From Rana temporaria (taxonomy: Eukaryota; Chordata; Amphibia; Anura; Ranidae): a DNA stretch of 64,000 nucleotides. The stretch is taken from contig NC_053495.1 in NCBI RefSeq assembly GCF_905171775.1, positions 106,311,409 through 106,375,408 of the forward strand, in the 5' to 3' direction. Below are positions 59,301-64,000 of the stretch, piece after piece. The stretch's first letter is position 1; the number at the start of each line of letters is the position of its first letter. The notes beneath the pieces are model-generated. The model saw nothing but the letters and a program-made list of their open reading frames with translations, did not search any database and was not told the origin of the DNA. The position numbers and the translations under genes were made by a program.

Positions 59301-60188
59301 ACTTCATTCTCCCGTTGGAAAGCCAAAGGGCTGATCCACGTATCCGACCTAATAATAGGAAGCACCATCACACCCTTCCAGGACCTCCAGAAACGATTCA
59401 ACATCCCAGACTCTGACTTATTCCTTTACCTCCGCACCCGACACTGCCTTCTCTCAGTAAAAACGTGGGAATGCTCCCTACCCCAAACCGCCTGGGTATA
59501 CTATAGGTCCCCAACAACACACCGAAAAGGGATAACAACGTTTTATAACCTACTTGGCTCCAAAACCACATTTACTAGCTGCACCGCATTAACCAACTGG
59601 GAGAGAGATCTGGGGCGAGAATTCACCCTGACTCAATGGGAAAGGGCCGGCCATTCCACATATAAGGCTACCTCCTGCTCCACTCTGTGGGAATTAGCAT
59701 TTAAGATAACTTACCGTTGGTATCTAACCCCCGATAGGATCTCCAAATTTGACACCTCACTCAACGACACCTGCTGGCGGAACTGTGGCCAGAAAGGTGA
59801 CCTGATTCATACGCTCTGGGGATGCCCAAAACTTACTCAGTACTGGACTTCAGTGTTTCAACTCCTTCATGACGTCACAAAGGTGACTATAGACAAACAA
59901 CCGTCCTTGGCACTACTATCTCTCACTATTGACCGCTTCCCTAACCCTGCGAGAACGATTATTGTTCACGTTCTCCTAGCCGCACGCCTTAGTATCACTA
60001 GGAAATGGAAGGACCCTGACCCTCCTACTATCCGGGACGTAGTACACACCACACATACCCACTTTATCTATGAATCTACCCTGAAGCTACGCCACAGCGA
60101 CAAGACACAACTCCTCAGGACATGGCAACTATGGACTGAATGGATAGACTCACCAGGATTGACAGACACACTCTCCTCTTCTCTTTGA
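56395..60188 (+). pseudogene. L1-5 ORF2 (endonuclease-RT), one single-base frameshift
   Basis: ATG at 56395, about 1264 codons overall. Endonuclease motifs: LNAKGLN, QETHF (residues 37-41), GDFN (139-142), SDHAPI (222-227). RT: KSPGPDG, PKPGKDP, then the frame breaks near 57970 in a run of four C that probably lost one base. It resumes with DQSGFTKGRQAS, LDAEKAFDRV, TRQGCPLSP and FADD (58488). The C-terminal Cys motif reads CWRNCGQ, with three rather than two residues between the first Cys pair, then LIHTLWGCP. Apart from the one base, every catalytic motif is present, so an assembly error or a very recent mutation are both possible. Confidence 0.9.
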
Positions 60189-60641
60189 TTGACTTCCTTT
60201 AGAGGCTCACGGAATAGCACTAGGTGATACCCTCGCCCTATAGGGGCTTAACTAGGGATCGGAGATGGCAAGGGGGGGGGGGATGGAGTTCCCTACCTGG
60301 GCACAGCATAGTACCCGCAAGGGGTGCCCAGGGGGAGGGAGCCCTCTCCCATACCCTGAGAAACATCAGTAATTGGCTAATACCCTCCGATCCGTCTCTA
60401 CTAGTCTGTTTAGATATGTTTCAATACATGTTAATATGTTTTACTATGATACTTGTCAGTTTGCCAATCTCAGGGCTAAGGCCCTTCATATGTCATGTTA
60501 TATTTTATTGACCTCTGATCTTTACTATATCTCTGTGAAGTTTGCATAGGAAAAAAAAAATTGTTATGGTCTGTACATGCGATAATACCTTTGTATGCCT
60601 TATCACTTCTTAATAAAAATCTATTGAGTAAAAAAAAAAAA
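60189..60641 (+). other. L1-5 3' UTR and poly(A)
   Basis: About 450 bp with a G-run near 60270, the signal TTAATAAAAATC at about 60609, and a terminal A run. It directly joins the right target duplication. Confidence 0.8.
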
Positions 60642-60654
60642 AAATTTTATTACT

Positions 60655-61540
60655 TATTTTTTTCATTTCTTTTGAAATTTCAATAACCAAATTTCTTCAG
60701 TATAAGTTTTTTATACATTATCCTTGACACTGAACAATTATAAACATAATATGTAATCTACTTGTTTGTGGATACATAAAAACATAACTTTCCCATTATT
60801 TGATTGTCATATTTTTATATATTCTATCTTTTTCTATTTATTTTCTCCATGACCAGCAAGCAACTCTTTCTTTTATTTATTTTTCAATGTTCCATATTAT
60901 TTAATTCAACAATAATTCTGTTTAGATACTTTAAAAAAAATCCTTTTGTTCCACATAAGCCTGTATGTTTTTTAACTATATTAATACGTCAAATGTATAC
61001 TTTGTTATACATTCTTGTAATAACAAACTATCCATCCAACTTTCCCAAGTTATGTGTTTTATAAAAACGAATACAAAATTAATTATTCTATATGAAATAA
61101 TAATTCTATGTGTATCAATATGTATTCTTATAAAAGATTTAGAAACCAAAATATAACAACTATTTTTCCATATTTCAAAAAACTCAAAAAATCCTATATT
61201 AGAATTATTACATTCCAACTCCCCCTTACATAATGATCAATCGATCAATATGTCACTTTTGATGTAAGTCCATATGAATAAATCATTGAAATTCATCCAA
61301 AAATGTTGATCCATAATCAAAAAATAATTTGAAAAAACTAGAAGTAATAACCAAAATAGAATTTTAGTTGTGCTTGTTTCATGGTCATGGAAGTATTCAA
61401 AAAATAAAATAACCTTCCCAATTGAAATCTGATATTTCAGTTGGCATTCCTATTGACATCCTTGGTACGTTCAGAATTATAATTCCTAACCATAACTTTA
61501 GCTACTGGAATAAATTATGAAACATACTCATAAAAGGGCC
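60655..61540. other. AT-rich stretch without recognised feature
   Basis: Continuous with 54221-54584 before the L1-5 insertion. An AACTCCCCCTTAC motif near 61217 resembles the purine tract beside the possible LTR at 54221, but nothing else supports a retroelement. Confidence 0.35.
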
Positions 61541-62040
61541 CCCGTAGGGGAAGAACGGTGGATGTCTCTGTTTTACACTATGTGAGCCCCTTTTATTCTT
61601 GCATACCCTCGGATGGCATATCGGGAGTCACTTACCCATACCAAGGATACGGGTTACCAGGTTTTCATCATCTGGGTTTCATATCGGACACCATCGATCC
61701 ATGTCTCTTACCAGGCTGTTTTTGATCTCTTATAATTTTGAGATCATCTCCATTCGGTAAGAGGCTTTATTTGACTGTGGTGGAGGTTCTTTCCTTTCAA
61801 GCACTTTCTCGCTGTATACACTTGGGAGATTGTTTATACAGAATTTGCCTTTTTGGCGGACTAATCAATTTATGATTTTTATTAATTTGAACATTCATGT
61901 GTTTTTATCACTCAATATTTATGTTTCTACACGTACTTAGCGCGATCTCCTCTCTTTTTTGCATACTGTTTTGTGTGGTATAACACTTTTTTGATCGCTG
62001 CTTCTTTTACATTTAAACAAGTGCAATATTTTTTTTCCTT
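61540..62040 (+). mobile_element. PLE-type 3' tail fragment
   Basis: The order TTCGGTAAGAGGC, GTGGTGGAGGTTC, TATTTATG, CTTAGCGCGATC matches the tail landmarks of the PLE copies (GGTAAGCCTC, GGTGGCGGTTCAC, GGCGCAA) and of the unit at 26527. No RT or hammerhead-like fold is included. The limits are approximate. Confidence 0.45.
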
Positions 62041-62889
62041 ACTCTCTTGAGGTGGGGATGTGAACCTGTACCCAAACTTTTCTACCTATCTCCCCGTCCA
62101 GATCCCCCAGACTAAACAAGAACTGTGTCTTAACCAGGAAACCCTCTAGCGAATACTAAGGCGAGGGGGGTTGCATCGTGAAAGCACCCACACCCAAAGG
62201 CAATGGGTACCCCACGGGCTCCCCTCCGTCGCCGATATAGCCCTCTAAACCCATCTTGAAAGTAGCATTTGGACTGACATTTTTCTGCTACCCAAAAATC
62301 AGGAAAATCTGCTCAACTTGAGGTATGGTATATTCCACATAGTTGTGTTCAGACCCACCCCCTGAGAGAGCAACCTTTGCATGGGGGTCTCACAGGCAAA
62401 CTCCGACCCCAAAATGCCCCCAACTAAGGGGGCATAACAGGTCTCTGGATCTCACATAAAACATTCAACATATAGAACGACAGTGAACCATAAGTAAACT
62501 TTATAATATTGCATTGAAAGGAGACTCATTTCGCACTAGCTCCTATAACTAACCCCGAAGGGTCTTTTCCATATAAGTGAACCCCTGTCAATATGCTTAC
62601 AGTTAGATGGTCCCGGAGGACTCCAAAGGTCCCAAGTCCCCTGTGACAAGGTCAGGATCCAACTATCAGCACATCCTGTAGACGCAAATTTGCAAACTAG
62701 GGATACCCCCTGAGCCTCCCCGACTCCGTCTGTGGTGGAGCCCCAGAGGCCACAGCAGGCACCCCCCCCAGCAACAATAAAACAAACTTGGCATACAGTA
62801 AAAGAACCATAACCTGATCCCCACATCAATTACCTCCACCCCCACTTATCATACGCATACAAGCCCCATAAGCATAATCCGGACACAGT
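62041..62889. other. Unassigned stretch, possibly L1-6 spacer
   Basis: No reading frame with similarity was found. It lies between a PLE tail and the purine-rich L1 spacer and may belong to L1-6. Confidence 0.3.
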
Positions 62890-64000
62890 CACCACACACA
62901 TTGGAGGGGGAGAGAGGGGGGGTTGGTTGGGAAGGGGATAAGGGGGAAGGGCAAGGATGGGGGAAGGGAAAAAAGAAGAAGAGAAGGAGGGAAAAGGAAA
63001 AAAGAAAGGAAAATAAAAAAAGGGGGGGGAAGCAGAGGGGAAGTGCAGAAGGGGAAGAGGAGAGGGGAAGGTGAAGGAAATTCAGAGAACTCTCGTATTA
63101 CACATCAAATACTGTAGTAAGGCATCAATTTATATACCCCATCCAGCGTATGAACTCGTGAGGGAAGTGTGCAATGGTCGCCCAGAGCTGGAAAATGTCC
63201 TCAGAATGACTGTATGGTACTACCAGGAGATAAGTCTGTCAAATACCATTCTCCCATGAAGCTTGTGTCTAATGCACATGGATAACAATATACTGCCGCC
63301 AGAAGGGGTCATGAGCACGGGAGGTGGTAGACTACCTCCCTGTTTTTGAGTTCCACTACCTGGAGAAAAAGGAGAACTGTGCAAAAATCATGACACCATA
63401 CGTACCAGATCTACTAGCCAGTACCCCAAAGCACGGGGTGAGTCCGTCATATTCTCCACGAGAGTCCCGCCTGCTCGCACAGGCGGCCGCTTATGTCCTT
63501 ACTATCAGGCTAATAAGATCACGAGTAAACGGGAGTCCAATATGAAGCAGGTCTGGGGTAGCCATGTGTTCAATTGGTGACCGGCAATGCCCAGGTGGAA
63601 ACATAGGGAGGGGGGGTACATGTCAGAAGATGGGATCAGCTTACCACAGCATGTATAGCGTTTCTAATTCTCTGTTCGTCATTGCACTGAAGGCGGCGAC
63701 ATCCGGGGGCTCTCTTCTATTTTTATGTCTCCTCGAATTCTAGGCGGGGAAACATCAGAAGGTCTGCGTCGTCTTTGCCTGTTCCTCTGTGATCTCGGGG
63801 TGTCATCCATCCGGGTGGGAATCCAGGGTTCAGGCTGAAAGAACGTGCCATACTAGTCGGGAACGTTGGCAACAGGGATGCCCAATATGTCACAGAACTG
63901 TTGCAGGTCTGCAGGTGTTCTCAGTGAGGCCGTTCTGTTTCCAGCTGTTGCTTGAAGGCAAAATGGAAACTTCCATTTGTATATTATGTGCCTGGGGGGC
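62890..64000 (-). mobile_element. L1-6: ORF1 end and spacer of an L1-clade LINE, extends beyond window
   Basis: 63683-64000 encodes an ORF1 C-terminus on the minus strand, and 62890-63075 is the strongly purine-rich tract (pyrimidine on the coding strand) found before ORF2 in the other copies. ORF2 itself is not found to the left, so the copy is 3'-truncated. Confidence 0.65.
63683..64000 (-). pseudogene. L1-6 ORF1, C-terminal part
   Basis: The minus strand reads RHIIYKWKFPFCLQA, NRTASLRTPADLQQFCDIL, GIPVANVPD, a stop, then FFQPEPWIPTRMDDTPRS and RNRQRRRRPSDVS. The block LRTPxDLxxFC and the basic tail match L1-2 and L1-3 ORF1. One in-frame stop follows VANVPD. The upstream part lies outside the window. 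Confidence 0.8.

Larger units (their letters stand above)
54585..60641 (+). mobile_element. L1-5: full-length, nearly intact L1-clade LINE
   Basis: AAATTATATTACT at 54572-54584 is repeated with one mismatch at 60642-60654. The 5' end GAGGGGGAGTGGC fits the family. ORF1 is open, ORF2 has a single one-base break, and the 3' UTR has AATAAA near 60611 followed by about 15 A. The sequence between ORFs is only 485 bp, shorter than in the other copies. The proteins differ clearly from those of L1-1 to L1-4, so this is a separate L1 subfamily. It looks young. Confidence 0.93.

Overview
The window looks like transposon-dense, gene-poor DNA from a large vertebrate genome, most likely an amphibian and probably a neobatrachian frog. 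This is inferred from the mix of L1-clade LINEs, a Neptune-type Penelope-like element (PLE), hAT-like foldbacks, TTAA (piggyBac-type) elements, Tc1 and CR1 remnants, long (TA)n runs, and one host-derived fragment that reads as ABITRAM/FAM206A. I see no intact host gene, tRNA, rRNA or CRISPR. The coding sequence belongs to selfish elements, nearly all of it broken, and much of it is nested.

Layout. 1-1045: part of an hAT-like foldback. 3283-10490: a TTAA element split by an L1 (L1-1, minus, 3485-8933, complete ends but no ORF1) and by a 3-bp-TSD MITE (A). 11100-13770: a PLE-type inverted remnant, then a piggyBac transposase pseudogene itself split by a 785-bp TTAA element. 14084-15955: hAT fragment, minisatellite, (TA)n. 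16524-23674: a head-to-head PLE composite with a 14-bp TSD. Its plus arm contains a second 848-bp insertion that fuses the 5' end of an ABITRAM mRNA to a PLE 3' tail. 23691-25800: TTAA element, (TA)n, PLE fragment with 78-bp tandem repeats. 25800-31226: 5' part of L1-2 (minus), split by a PLE unit, which is split by a solo LTR and two MITEs (B, C). 31227-33112: CR1-like, Tc1-like and TIR-element fragments. 33137-37919: an LTR retrotransposon with both LTRs but no recognisable pol. 39532-46780: L1-3 (plus), interrupted by MITE D and a foldback, with its RT core deleted. 46800-53640: L1-4 (minus), interrupted by a foldback with a perfect 8-bp TSD and by MITE E. 54585-60641: L1-5 (plus), full length with TSD and poly(A), intact ORF1 and a single frameshift in ORF2. 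61540-64000: a PLE-like tail, then the ORF1 end and spacer of L1-6 (minus).

How the parts relate. The L1 copies and the PLE are the recognisable sources of reverse transcriptase here, while the MITEs, foldbacks and the LTR element depend on enzymes encoded elsewhere. The most interesting theme is the PLE family. Its terminal regions carry hammerhead-ribozyme-like folds at four places. One short PLE unit starts almost exactly where such a ribozyme would cut. Another copy appears to have switched template onto a host mRNA.
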